Below, one piece after another: positions 36,700 through 48,181 of a stretch of DNA of 64,000 bases; the first letter of the stretch is position 1; each line of letters opens with the position of its first letter. The DNA comes from Daedaleopsis sinensis (lineage: Eukaryota > Basidiomycota > Agaricomycetes > Polyporales > Polyporaceae). The stretch covers positions 1 to 64,000 of the forward strand of contig CM066301.1 of the NCBI GenBank assembly GCA_033807695.1, read 5' to 3'. The notes beneath the pieces are model-generated. The model searched no databases. It was given only the letters and a program-made list of their open reading frames with translations, and was not told where the DNA came from. The translations under genes and the position numbers were made by a program.

Positions 36700-39600
36700 T
36701 CACTCAGCCTCAGTAGTGGCAGTGGTGGTGGAGTTAGGGCAATCCCTGCTGATATGCCCGTAGGGACATGATATTTAGTGAACGATTATATGCGCTGAGC
36801 AGAATGAGCATACACCTCAGAACCACACATGTAGCAGGCTCGCCTCTGCGGCTGCGGGTAGTCCTTAGAGATGTGACCCGAGTGATTAGCAATAACATGA
36901 CAATCGTTATGCATATCACCACTTACGAATCCTGAACAGTTATAGCACTTGGAGCCTTGGACGCAGTGTCGGGACAAGTGACCAAGACCACTACACGTGT
37001 AGCTGAATGTGGGGTTAATACGGTGATGGGACAATGGTATAACACTGCTCACCAAGTCCTCTGTTGGCCACCGCCGAACGAGGAGAAGCCGCCTCCGACA
37101 CCGCTGTTGGAACCGGCTGCCTCAGGGCAGGCACAGGCGATGTACCCTACTTTTCTGCAGCGGTACCACTCGGTGCTACTGGTAGACGACCCGCCAAAGG
37201 CGGCGTAGCTGCCACCACTCGCAGTGGTGTTCTCGGGGCACTCCCGGGACGGTGGAGGGTACGCAAGGTGAGTAGAAATATAAATAGAGACAAGGCAAAA
37301 AACCCTACAATGTGACCTTCTTGTCCGCACTTGTAGCACGTCTTGGCAGTCGAGAACATTTCTACCAAGTGGGTGTGCCACTTTGCCCCTGACCAGTGAC
37401 ACACCGAGGCCAAGGGCGCACCACGGACCGGGGGCGGGATTGCCTAGACGTATATTTAGGAATTGATTGCTAACCCACAAAACACCGGTCGCCACGCACA
37501 CACCACGTACCAGGCACAGGGGGCGAGACGCCGTACGTCAGTGTTCAGGGGGTTCGACCCGGGACTGTTGAGGGTACGCAAGGTGAGTAGAAATATAAAT
37601 AGAGACAAGGCAAAAAACCCTACAATGTGACCTTCTTGTCCGCACTTGTAGCACGTCTTGGCAGTCGAGAACATGGGTACCAAGTGGGTGTGCCACTTTG
37701 CCCCTGACCAGTGACACACCGAGGCCAAGGGCGCACCACGGACCGGGCGCACCACGGACCGGGGGCGGGATTGCCTAGACGTATATTTAGGAATTGATTG
37801 CTAACCCACAAAGCACCGGTCGCCACGCACACACCACGTACCAGGCACAGGGGGCGAGACGCCGTACGTCGGTGTTCAGGGGGTTCGACCCGGGACGGTT
37901 GAGGGTACGCAAGGTGAGTAGAAATATAAATAGAGACAAGGCAAAAAACCCTACAATGTGACCTTCTTGTCCGCACTTGTAGCACGTCTTGGCAGTCGAG
38001 AACATGGGTACCAAGTGGGTGTGCCACTTTGCCCCTGACCAGTGACACACCGAGGCCAAGGGCGCACCACGGACCGGGGGCGGGATTGCCTAGACGTATA
38101 TTTAGGAATTGATTGCTAACCCACAAAACACCGGTCGCCACGCACACACCACGTACCGGGCACAGGGGGCGAGGCGGGGGGCGGCCCCTGACCAGTGACA
38201 CACCGAGGCCAGGGGCGCACCACAGACCGGGGGCGGGATTGCCTAGACGTATATTTAGGAATTGATTGCTAACCCACAAAACACCGGTCGCCACGCACAC
38301 ACCACGTACCAGGCACAGGGGGCGAGACGCCGTACGTCGGTGTTCAGGGGGTTCGACCCGGGACGGTTGAGGGTACGCAAGGTGAGTAGAAATATAAATA
38401 GAGACAAGGCAAAAAACCCTACAATGTGACCTTCTTGTCCGCACTTGAAGCACGTCTTGGCAGTCGAGAACATGGGTACCAAGTGGGTGTGCCACTTTGC
38501 CCCTGACCAGTGACACACCGAGGCCAAGGGCGCACCACGGACCGGGCGCACCACGGACCGGGGGCGGGATTGCCTAGACGTATATTTAGGAATTGATTGC
38601 TAACCCACAAAACACCGGTCGCCACGCACACACCACGTACCAGGCACAGGGGGCGAGACGCCGTACGTCGGTGTTCAGGGGGTTCGACCCGGGACGGTTG
38701 AGGGTACGCAAGGTGAGTAGAAATATAAATAGAGACAAGGCAAAAAACCCTACAATGTGACCTTCTTGTCCGCACTTGAAGCACGTCTTGGCAGTCGAGA
38801 ACATGGGTACCAAGTGGGTGTGCCACTTTGCCCCTGACCAGTGACACACCGAGGCCAAGGGCGCACCACGGACCGGGCGCACCACGGACCGGGGGCGGGA
38901 TTGCCTAGACGTATATTTAGGAATTGATTGCTAACCCACAAAACACCGGTCGCCACGCACACACCACGTACCAGGCACAGGGGGCGAGGCGGGGGGCGGC
39001 CCCTGACCAGTGACACACCGAGGCCAGGGGCGCACCACAGACCGGGGGCGGGATTGCCTAGACGTATATTTAGGAATTGATTGCTAACCCACAAAACACC
39101 GGTCGCCACGCACACACCACGTACCAGGCACAGGGGGCGAGACGCCGTACGTCAGTGTTCAGGGGGTTCGACCCGGGACTGTTGAGGGTACGCAAGGTGA
39201 GTAGAAATATAAATAGAGACAAGGCAAAAAACCCTACAATGTGACCTTCTTGTCCGCACTTGTAGCACGTCTTGGCAGTCGAGAACATTTCTACCAAGTG
39301 GGTGTGCCACTTTGCCCCTGACCAGTGACACACCGAGGCCAAGGGCGCACCACGGACCGGGCACACCACGGACCGGGGGCGGGATTGCCTAGACATATAT
39401 TTAGGAATTGATTGCTAACCCACAAAACACCGGTCGCCACGCACACACCACGTACCAGGCACAGGGGGCGAGGCGGGGGGCGGCCCCTGACCAGTGACAC
39501 ACCGAGGCCAGGGGCGCACCACAGACCGGGGGCGGGATTGCCTAGACGTATATTTAGGAATTGATTGCTAACCCACAAAACACCGGTCGCCACGCACACA

Positions 39601-41380
39601 CCACGTACCGGGCACAGGGGGCGAGGCGGGGGGCGGCCCCTGACCAGTGACACACCGAGGCCAGGGGCGCACCACAGACCGGGGGCGGGATTGCCTAGAC
39701 GTATATTTAGGAATTGATTGCTAACCCACAAAACACCGGTCGCCACGCACACACCACGTACCAGGCACAGGGGGCGAGGCGGGGGGCGGCCCCTAACCAG
39801 TGACACACCGAGGCCAGGGGCGCACCACAGACCGGGGGCGGGATTGCCTAGACGTATATTTAGGAATTGATTGCTAACCCACAAAACACCGGTCGCCACG
39901 CACACACCACGTACCAGGCACAGGGGGCGAGACGCCGTACGTCAGTGTTCAGGGGGTTCGACCCGGGACTGTTGAGGGTACGCAAGGTGAGTAGAAATAT
40001 AAATAGAAACAAGGCAAAAAACCCTACAATGTGACCTTCTTGTCCGCACTTGTAGCACGTCTTGGCAGTCGAGAACATGGGTACCAAGTGGGTGTGCCAC
40101 TTTGCCCCTGACCAGTGACACACCGAGGCCAAGGGTGCACCACGGACCGGGCGCACCACGGACCGGGGGCGGGATTGCCTAGACGTATATTTAGGAATTG
40201 ATTGCTAACCCACAAAGCACCGGTCGCCACGCACACACCACGTACCAGGCACAGGGGGCGAGACGCCGTACGTCGGTGTTCAGGGGGTTCGACCCGGGAC
40301 GGTTGAGGGTACGCAAGGTGAGTAGAAATATAAATAGAGACAAGGCAAAAAACCCTACAATGTGACCTTCTTGTCCGCACTTGTAGCACGTCTTGGCAGT
40401 CGAGAACATTTCTACCAAGTGGGTGTGCCACTTTGCCCCTGACCAGTGACACACCCAGGCCAAGGGCGCACCACGGACCGGGCGCACCACGGACCGGGGG
40501 CGGGATTGCCTAGACGTATATTTAGGAATTGATTGCTAACCCACAAAACACCAGTCGCCACGCGCACACCACGTACCAGGCACAGGGGGCGAGGCGGGGG
40601 GCGGCCCCTGACCAGTGACACACCCAGGCCAAGGGCGCACCACGGACCGGGGGCGGGATTGCCTAGACGTATATTTAGGAATTGATTGCTAACCCACAAA
40701 ACACCGGTCGCCACGCACACACCACGTACCAGGCACAGGGGGCGAGGCGGGGGGCGGCCCCTGACCAGTGACACACCGAGGCCAGGGGCGCACCACAGAC
40801 CGGGGGCGGGATGGCCTAGACGTATATTTAGGAATTGATTGCTAACCCACAAAACACCGGTCGCCACGCACACACCACGTACCAGGCACAGGGGGCGAGG
40901 CGGGGGGCGGCCCCTGACCAGTGACACACCGAGGCCAGGGGCGCACCACGGACCGGGGGCGGGATGGCCTAGACGTATATTTAGGAATTGATTGCTAACC
41001 CACAAAACACCGGTCGCCACGCACACACCACGTACCAGGCACAGGGGGCGAGACGCCGTACGTCGGTGTTCAGGGGGTTCGACCCGGGACGGTTGAGGGT
41101 ACGCAAGGTGAGTAGAAATATAAATAGAGACAAGGCAAAAAACCCTACAATGTGACCTTCTTGTCCGCACTTGTAGCACGTCTTGGCAGTCGAGAACATG
41201 GGTACCAAGTGGGCGTGCCGGCTTTGGGGCACGCCGTACGTCGGCATTCCCGGGGGTTTCGACGCAATAGACATACAGTGACCGGAAATTTATCAATCAA
41301 GAACATTAGTACCAAGTGGGTGTGCCGGCTTTGGGGCAGTTGCCTGCTTGGTGGCCATCTACATGGTCCATAGTTGAACA
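36700..41380 (-). pseudogene. GIS2/CNBP-like CCHC zinc-knuckle pseudogene
   Basis: Pieces appear in the order expected for a fungal GIS2/CNBP protein (seven CCHC knuckles, RNA/ssDNA binding, cytosolic): HQAGNCPKAGTPT at about 41,310-41,350, CYKCGQEGHI (many copies), SRECPENT at 37,225-37,250, then a YRCRKVGYIACACPEAAG knuckle, CSGLGHLSRHCVQGSKCYNC, GHISKDYPQPQRRACYMC, and the C-terminus GHISRDCPNS ending in a stop at 36,702-36,700. Damage is extensive: knuckle cysteines are changed (W for C, Y for C), the first knuckle is out of frame with the second, and three introns lack AG where the frame should resume. One intron-exon segment has been amplified at 37.3-41.2 kb. A protein with intact knuckles cannot be made from this copy. 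Confidence 0.8.
37310..41215 (-). repeat. Tandem array of the CYKCGQEGHI exon and its intron
   Basis: Sixteen segments marked by AGACGTATATTTAGGAATTG are spaced 152 bp (short unit) or 313-333 bp (long unit). Long units carry the exon encoding STAKTCYKCGQEGHI followed by a GTAGGG donor; nine exon copies are present (about 37,326; 37,641; 37,973; 38,440; 38,773; 39,256; 40,048; 40,378; 41,168). Short units lack the exon and carry GCGAGGCGGGGGGCGGCCCC instead (eight copies). Copies are nearly identical, so the amplification is recent. Frames up to 298 codons that cross units are artefacts. Confidence 0.92.
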
Positions 41381-41384
41381 TTTC

Positions 41385-42750
41385 GAACGAAATATACAGG
41401 GAGATATGAGACTTACATCCACCACAGTTGAAGCGGCCATGATTGGGAAGTTTTTTTTGATGATTGCTAGATCACGTGAAGGGGGATACAACCTTGGGGG
41501 ATACAACCTTGGGGTGAGCAATCCACAGGGTTAGAGGAGAAAAGCAAGGAGACATACCGTGGACGAGAGACAGAAAGTAATGGGTTCGAGGCCGCAAAGG
41601 ATAGAGAGAGAAGGAGGCAGATCCGAAGCGGGCACCAAGCAGAGATTTTGGTCATGGATAGATGAGTTGGTCGGAAGCGCGATCCACCGCAAGCGCGAAC
41701 ATGGAGCCTTGGAGAATGTGGTTGTGGACTTGAGGGATGTCGATAGACGACTTGGTCGAAAGTGCGCGCGACACCGGGCGGAGGCACAAGCGAGGTTGCG
41801 AGGCCGACCGGTAGTACCATCGATCAACGGAAGTGACAATCCAGGGGGCGTGTGCGAAGGCGTGTAGTGGATAGGGGCACATCAATGTCCGCAACATGGG
41901 GGGTTACGATCACGGCGCGCGGAATCCGACAAACACAAACACCATGTGTATTGTGTTGAATGCATTATGATCATGGCTTGCGGAATTGGACAAGCATCCT
42001 GTACATTGTGGTGAACGCACTGTGGATTTATTCACAGACCTGGACAGCCAGGTGTTGGCGGCGCCACCCGGAAGCGACGTGTTACATGGCAGGCAGCGCC
42101 CTATTGTACCTAGGTGTCCAGTCGCAGGGTGTACTAAGCGCGGGGAGCGAGGCATCATTAGATCCGCATTTTGGAATTAATTGCTAAAGCCCTAAAACCG
42201 AAAGGCGTACGCATACGACTTACCAGCCACTGCAGGCGATGTGTCGGGTGGCACCCTCATGTACTTAAGTGTCTAGGCCAAGGGTGTACCGGATCCCAGG
42301 AGCGAGGTGTTCTTAGGACCCAGATGCATGTGAAGTGTCGCATGGGTGTCACAATACACCGCGGAAAGGGGAGACTATGTCTAATTAATTCAGGACACGT
42401 ATAGGCGCCCGCAACCGAGCTGTTTATTCAAGAAGCCCATGTGCGCATTGGCACTGATCCATGTATCCGTGCCTTTTGAAAAACTTAACTAAACCTGATA
42501 TTGTACGAGTACGCTATTCTCTGAAGTACTACCAATGAAAACGGAGGTCTTGGTTGCATAGGACATAGAACAGGTAATTTACACACGCCAAGTGCGGGAC
42601 TGCACCACCTATGGGCCGCGGGGACAGGTGTTGGAACCCGAACAGTACTTAGTCATGTATTCTCCAACACTCACCTAACCCGGTGACGTGCACTGGGCAT
42701 TGCACGTAGGACTGTGCATATCTCTCTATAGAGGAGATTACGTCCGAAAA
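41385..42750. other. Intergenic region with old copies of the array unit
   Basis: No supported gene. Segments at about 42,050-42,175 and 42,172-42,300 look like strongly diverged copies of the neighbouring unit (GGAATTAATTGCTAAAGCCC... and CTAGGCCAAGGGTGTACCGG match GGAATTGATTGCTAACCC... and CGAGGCCAAGGGCGCACCACGG). 41,650-41,760 is related to 36,350-36,470, so the pseudogene array is flanked by a diverged direct repeat. Confidence 0.5.
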
Positions 42751-42973
42751 GCCCGTCTACGCCGGACTTCGGCGTAGACGGGCTATATGGCACCTGCTTT
42801 GGATTTAAAGCCCACACGTTAACGGTCCAAGGGGGCTAAGAGACGATCACGACATCCGCTCAAGATGAACGTGTATACCCAACCCTTACACCTCACCGGG
42901 CACGTAGACACATCCCAAGAACGTCTTAGGGCATACAAAAGCCCGGGTACGCCGGAGTGCGGCGTGCCCGGGC
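42751..42973. repeat. Two GC-rich hairpins at the left edge of the island
   Basis: Inverted repeats at 42,751-42,783 (GCCCGTCTACGCCG / CGGCGTAGACGGGC) and 42,941-42,973 (GCCCGGGTACGCCG / CGGCGTGCCCGGGC), each with a loop of 4-6 bases and flanked by A or T runs. They are the first full members of the hairpin family that recurs to 62.4 kb. Confidence 0.85.
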
Positions 42974-43460
42974 TTTTGAGCCGCAGGCGACGCTCTTGGG
43001 AGATAAGATAAAGGGCTACGGCCTTTACGGAGATCTCTCAGCGGCCAGGAACATGCCACATGGCATGGACATCGCCACACGGCCGTGATGTCCGGTGGCG
43101 GTCCGGGCGTCAGGTTCGGACAGCCACCCGGCGCCATCACCGCCATCTGATCTGTGGGAGATCTCCGGCTCGCGTGGCTCCCACGCGAGCCTTGACACTT
43201 GCAGACGCAACGCCGGTGCAGCACTTCAACGCTGACACCCGCTGCAGGCCGCGTCATCTCCAGCGACCACGACAACGCTGCTTCACTCATACACGCTAGG
43301 CAACGTCTCGGTCCTCTGCTTGTCCTCTTATCCTCTACTGGTAGTGCTGTAACGCGAACTGACGCGAACTCGGTGAGTCCTAACATCGTATTCACTAGCA
43401 TGCAGCACCACACTGACGCACAGGACCGCGCTGCGGTGCAGGTACCCCAAGATTAACGCA
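42974..43460. other. Upstream region of BAH-PHD gene 1
   Basis: No other gene is supported. A perfect 11-bp-stem hairpin (GGCTCGCGTGG CTC CCACGCGAGCC) lies at 43,167-43,191. No clear TATA box is seen. Confidence 0.4.
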
Positions 43461-45997
43461 ATGCCACCAAGGACGCGCTCACAGGAGAAGACGGCGCGCG
43501 CGACGACGCGCGGGACAAGCACGCGCGGACGCGGACGGTCTCGCAGGCGAAACACCGGACCCTCGTCGTCCCGACGCCACAATTCGCCACCGGAGGACTT
43601 GTCGAACTCGCCTGAGCCGACACGACGCGTCACTCGATCCTCAACGCGGGGCAAAGGGGCCGAAGACGCCACGCGCGGAGGAGGGACAGGAGGATCCGCC
43701 CCGGGGCAAGGTCGCGGGCGGGGGCGCGCGGAGCAGGCACCTGAGCGACGGATGAAAGACCCGAACGGCGTCCGCACGGACGTCTGGAAAGGAGCGCGAG
43801 CGGTCACCCAGCGGGTCCAGGCGGAAGGCGTTGGTAAGTAGTTAACGCTTCTATTCAAAACGTACCACTAACTTCTTGACAGATCACCAAAACATGAAGC
43901 TCGCAGTGGGACGATTGTACGTGACAGCTGACACCCTACCGCCTCGATTACTTACGCCCACGCAGCTACAAGGCCAACACCGTCCAGTTCCACAACCTCG
44001 CGAAAGCTGCGCGGCCCATCGTCCTTATCACCGAGATACGACGGCAGGACCGGAACATTCACAAGGCCAAGGTGAGTGAGCGGGCAGCCAGTGGAGACGA
44101 CGAGTGACTGACCTGTTCAATCACAGTACATCTTCCTCGTCCGGCTGTGCATCCGGTACGAGGAGATCGACGTCGACAAGGAGATTACCCCCGCCACAGA
44201 TGTCGTCCGCGAGAAGCACATCGCTGGCAAGAACCGCGTCGTCGTTACCAGCGTCACGACAATCCTGAAGATCCACGCGTTCGTGGAGGAAGTCCCCATT
44301 GTCTGGATGGACCTCAAGCCGCGATTCCAAGGCGCGCCCGCGGGGCAGTTGTGGATGCAGGACGGGGTCACCCTGAGACCCGCGGGGACTCCGCGCAGGA
44401 AACGGCCACGGTGGGATGTGTTCGATGTGAGTCGTTCTGCCCACTGACAAGCATCGTCCGATGCAGTCGTCGCTAACTCGTCTTTCAGCTCAACATTCAC
44501 AAGCAGATCATTTGCGACCGGCACGCCTGCCTTTTCGACCGCGTGTACACGCCCCCCGACCAAATTATCCGCTATTGCGTGGAATGCGCGCGCTGGTACC
44601 ACCTCCAGTGCCTCAAGATCGGCGGCAACCTCGCCTGGGCTCTCGACCATCAGCGCGATCGACTCCCCGCCCACTTCCGCTACCTGGAGGACCACCAGGA
44701 GGACGACGACGACGCGCACCGGGAGGACTGCCCTTGGCCACACGAGTATGAGCCGGAGCTCGACCCGGAACCCACTGTCGTCGCCTCCGCCCGCTCCACG
44801 CCCGCCCCGAACGACAACGGCAACGACGGAGTCGACGACGGCGGCGATGCCCACCCCGCCTCACTCCACGACAACACTCCGCCAGGAACCCCGGATGTCA
44901 ACATGCAGGAGGCGGAGGGCCAGGACGCGGAGGGTGAGGGTGCGGACGGCGCGCGCCCGGACACATCCAATGTGCACGACGCGGCGCCCGCCCCGTCGTC
45001 GTCCACAGCCGCTGACCCCGCCGTGTCTTCGTCCACAGCCGCCGACCCCGCCGCGTCGTCGTCCACAGCTGGAGAACAGCCCGCTCCTTCCGCCTCAGCC
45101 AGTGCGGCCAACACGGCCGCCTCATCCTCATCTGCAGACAGCGCGGATGCCGCCGCGCAAAACGGCGTGCACGGTACCAGTGTGCACGACGCTCACGATG
45201 CCTCCACATCCTCCGCCCCGCCCGCATCCTCTGCGCCCGCCGCTGCTCCAGCTCCTGACGACCGCAACGACGGTAGCGGCTCGCAGCATGCAGATCCCGC
45301 CCGAGGAGACAACGGGGGAGAGGGCCCTGTGGGTGACGTTGCCAACGGATCCCAGCGTGCCAATGGGGCGGTGGACGGCTCCAGCGCGGGGCACGAGGAC
45401 GAGGACCACGGCGAGCAGCGGGATGCGGACAACGCGGATGGCGCGGGCGACGACGCGGACGGCGAGTCTGAAGTCGACCACGAGGACTACCCAGGCGACG
45501 CATCCAACGATGTGTTTTTGAGCGGGTCTGCGGCCTCGGCGGACGACGACCCCGACGCGGAAATCGACCAGCTGGCCGACGACGACGACGACGACGACGA
45601 CGAGGGTCTAGAGCCCGCCCCCGAGCCGGAGCCCCACTACCCGTACTGGCAGGAGTCCTCAGACTCGGAGGACGAGCCGGACGACGTCGAGTACGACCCG
45701 GACGCCGCGCGCGACGAGGTGAACTGGGCGTCGGTGCTCTACTGCCCCATCGAGCGGCGCAGAACCTTGGGTGACGAGCCGGGCATCGAGTCGTTCGAGC
45801 GGATCATCCTCGAGGCTCGTAAGAAGGAGAGGCGGCCGAAGGACTTGGACGCCTGGCTCGACGACGTCCTCGCTCGTAAGTACAAGGCTCTCACGGACGA
45901 TGCGCGCAGGATCACGAAGGTGGCATTCAAGAGGTCGCTGAACTATGTACAGGAAGAACGTACGCTGTACGTATGTCCTCACAACCATGTACTCTAG
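43461..45997 (+). CDS. BAH-PHD chromatin-reader-like protein 1
   Basis: Five exons join in phase to 773 residues: 43461-43833, 43883-43916, 43966-44071, 44127-44426 and 44489-45997. Residues 1-120 are basic (Arg/Gly/Ser-rich). About 130-270 resemble a BAH domain (GRFYKANTVQFHNLA..., IFLVRLCIRYEEID, ...VVTSVTTILKIHAF). A PHD-like finger follows, with Cys280, Cys285, Cys301, Cys304, the WYH signature with His309, and Cys312. About 330-640 is an acidic, Ala/Asp/Ser-rich linker. The last about 130 residues, ending CPHNHVL, are shared with the facing gene (CPRKHIM). BAH-PHD proteins bind nucleosomes or histone tails in the nucleus; a chromatin role is inferred. The first intron contains the palindromic core with CACTAAC as branch point. 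The convergent neighbour is a paralogue. Confidence 0.8.
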
Positions 45998-46194
45998 ATA
46001 GCTCGTCGCACAAGGATGTAGTGTAGTAGTCCATTCTGTAACTCGATAGTTCCATTGTATTATTACGCTGTGTGGCTCTACATCTGTAAACGAACGAATA
46101 ACTCTGGAATTCAAGACAACGTGTATGCAGCTTATATCTGACGACGCTCAATACAAAACTAAGTAGACATAGAGTTGCAATATGGAACGAAAGG

Positions 46195-46450
46195 GCCCGT
46201 GCACGCCGGATCCCGGCGTGCACGGGCTTTCAGAGGGCAGACTGGGGTTTTGCAACTTAGTGACACTTTTCAAACCACAACGCTAACAGGTGTTTGCATG
46301 TCGTATCGCGCGAGAGCACCGTAAATAGCCCGGGTACGCCGGGATCCGGCGTGCACGGGTGATTCAGAGACGTTTAATGATATATGCGGACAGTCAGACT
46401 GAGATATGAATGTAAAACACCCGGGTACGCCGGAACTCGGCGTGCCCGGG
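46195..46450. repeat. Three GC-rich hairpins between convergent genes
   Basis: Hairpins at 46,195-46,227, 46,329-46,359 and 46,419-46,450, all variants of CCCGKGYACGCCG...CGGCGTGCMCGGG. A core-like CTTAGTGACAC...ACGCTAAC lies at 46,256-46,287. They fill the 556-bp gap between the two tail-to-tail BAH-PHD genes and could act in 3'-end formation. Confidence 0.85.
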
Positions 46451-46553
46451 CTCTCAAGCATGGTCACTCAATAGTTAGGATGGACTGAATATGCAAGATA
46501 TGTCTACGATTTTGAACGACGTGTTAAACGTACATGGGTAGCTGTACAGACGG

Positions 46554-47816
46554 TTACATGATGTGCTTGCGCGGGCAGCGGTACACAATGCGGGCAGCCG
46601 GGTCCATATTCTCCAAGATGCCCAGGTCGCGCATCATCATGGCAATGTGCTCGTCGTAGATGACGTAGTCGGTCGCCTGAGCCTGCTCGCGCAAGAAGCG
46701 GTCGATGTCTTTGGGCAGACGGCTCCACCTGTTCCGCGCAGCCAGGAGCACGGACTCGTACGTGACGAATCGAATGCCGAAGAAACCAGGGTAGCGGCGC
46801 TGGATGGGGATCGCGAGAATGCGCCCCCAGCGGGCGATCTGCTCGTTCGTGTCCGCGTCGCGGAGCTCCCGGAGATAGTTGGGAAGGCTGTCGAAGTCCT
46901 CCTCGCGGAGGCCCGCGAGGGGACCGAGCACGACGATGCACTCCCTATGGTACCACGTGTCGCACTCGTCGCAGTAAATCACGTTGTCGACGACGGGGTG
47001 GTACTGCCCTTTGAAGAGGCAGGCGTGTTGACGACCGCGCGGTTCGTATATGCAGATGGGGGGCGGCTTCTGCAGGAAGACGTCAGCGGATCGCAAATCG
47101 ACGGCGAGGATAGAACTCACCGCATGGATGCGGTAGAAAAGGTCTTTGTTGCGGCGGTGGACGCGCTCGAGGACGATGTCGTCGCGGGCCCATTCGGTTT
47201 CCGGAGAGATGACGGGCGCGTCGCACGTCGTCGGCGTGAATGCGCGGAGTGGCTGCCGGAATCGGAGGACGGTCACCGGAATCCGCGCCTCAGTGGACGT
47301 TAGGAACCACTGAGACGGGTTGTCCAGATAGAGTTGCCGCGGGGTGTCCTCGTCGATGGGCAGGACGTTGTCGATCTGGATGTCCTCGCCTGGGAGTACC
47401 TGCCGAACGCGCACCAGCATCTACGAGAGCCGGTCAGTTAGTGCGTCGTTCCAGAAACGAAAGCTAATCTCTTACTACTTTGTCCGCTCTGGTCTGCCGA
47501 ACTTCTTTGAGGCAGACCATGGCGGCGGTGTATTCAACGCCCTCGAAATTGATATCGGACGTGGCGTAGCTGTGGATGTCCGAGTCAGCAGGGCAAATTG
47601 GGGATCAGTGATCGCACTGACAACCCGTCTTGCACTAATTTCAGCCCGGAGGGCGCTGTAAGAGCGGCGGTGAGTACTGTGGAAGGTGCGCGTGTGATTG
47701 AAATTACCTGTGACTGGCAAAGCGACCGGGTCGCTCCTGTCGAAAATGGGCTTGTGTAAAGCGACGCCGTCTTGCTCGTTGGGAGCGGTGGTTGCCCAGA
47801 TAATTTGACGTGACAT
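46554..47816 (-). CDS. BAH-PHD chromatin-reader-like protein 2
   Basis: Three exons are secure: 47569-47476, 47420-47121 and 47069-46554. They encode a BAH-like region (VEYTAAMVCLKEVRQTRADKV, MLVRVRQVLPGEDIQIDNVL), a PHD-like finger with CxxC in YCDECDTWYHREC, and the C-terminal region ending CPRKHIM that is shared with the facing gene. The start is not settled. An upstream frame from ATG 47816 (MSRQIIWATTAPNEQDG) ends at a good donor (GTAATTTC), but joining it to the 47,569 exon leaves the phase off by one. Translation may instead start at the Met of AAMVCLKEV. Unlike its paralogue it has no acidic linker. The intron before 47,420 carries GCACTAAC as branch point. Confidence 0.7.
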
Positions 47817-48129
47817 GAGGTCTATTAGCTGAGGTTGAGAGGCGGTATCGTGGTTAGAGAGAAGGCGGAGGAGGAAGCTGTAGCGGGGGTAGGAGCGTTG
47901 TGGCGCGTGCTGCGGCAGACGCACATTAGGTAAGTCAGATTAGATCAGATAGACGCTGAACTCGGGCCGGAGCGCAAGACCGCCCCGGATCAGATCGTGT
48001 GGCTCTGGCCCTGCAATGGCCACACAGGTGGGTGCCTCAGCGGTACGTCCGCATGCCGAGGCGTAGGTACAATAGAAATCTCGATCGTTTGTTGCATCAT
48101 GGCTGCTTACCGCTCGTTTCGGTGAAATC

Positions 48130-48139
48130 AATATATATA
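48130..48139 (+). promoter_or_regulatory. TATA box of the STN1-like gene
   Basis: ATATATATAG about 45 bp upstream of the ATG at 48,182. Confidence 0.5.
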
Positions 48140-48181
48140 GTGGTGTGCTGTTCAGGCCCCCACACTAACTGAGCCCCCACC

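Noticed and set aside
37620..41296. Minus-strand frames of 99-298 codons crossing the zinc-knuckle array
   Set aside because: They run through introns and exon-less units in a frame that is wrong for the CCHC exon.
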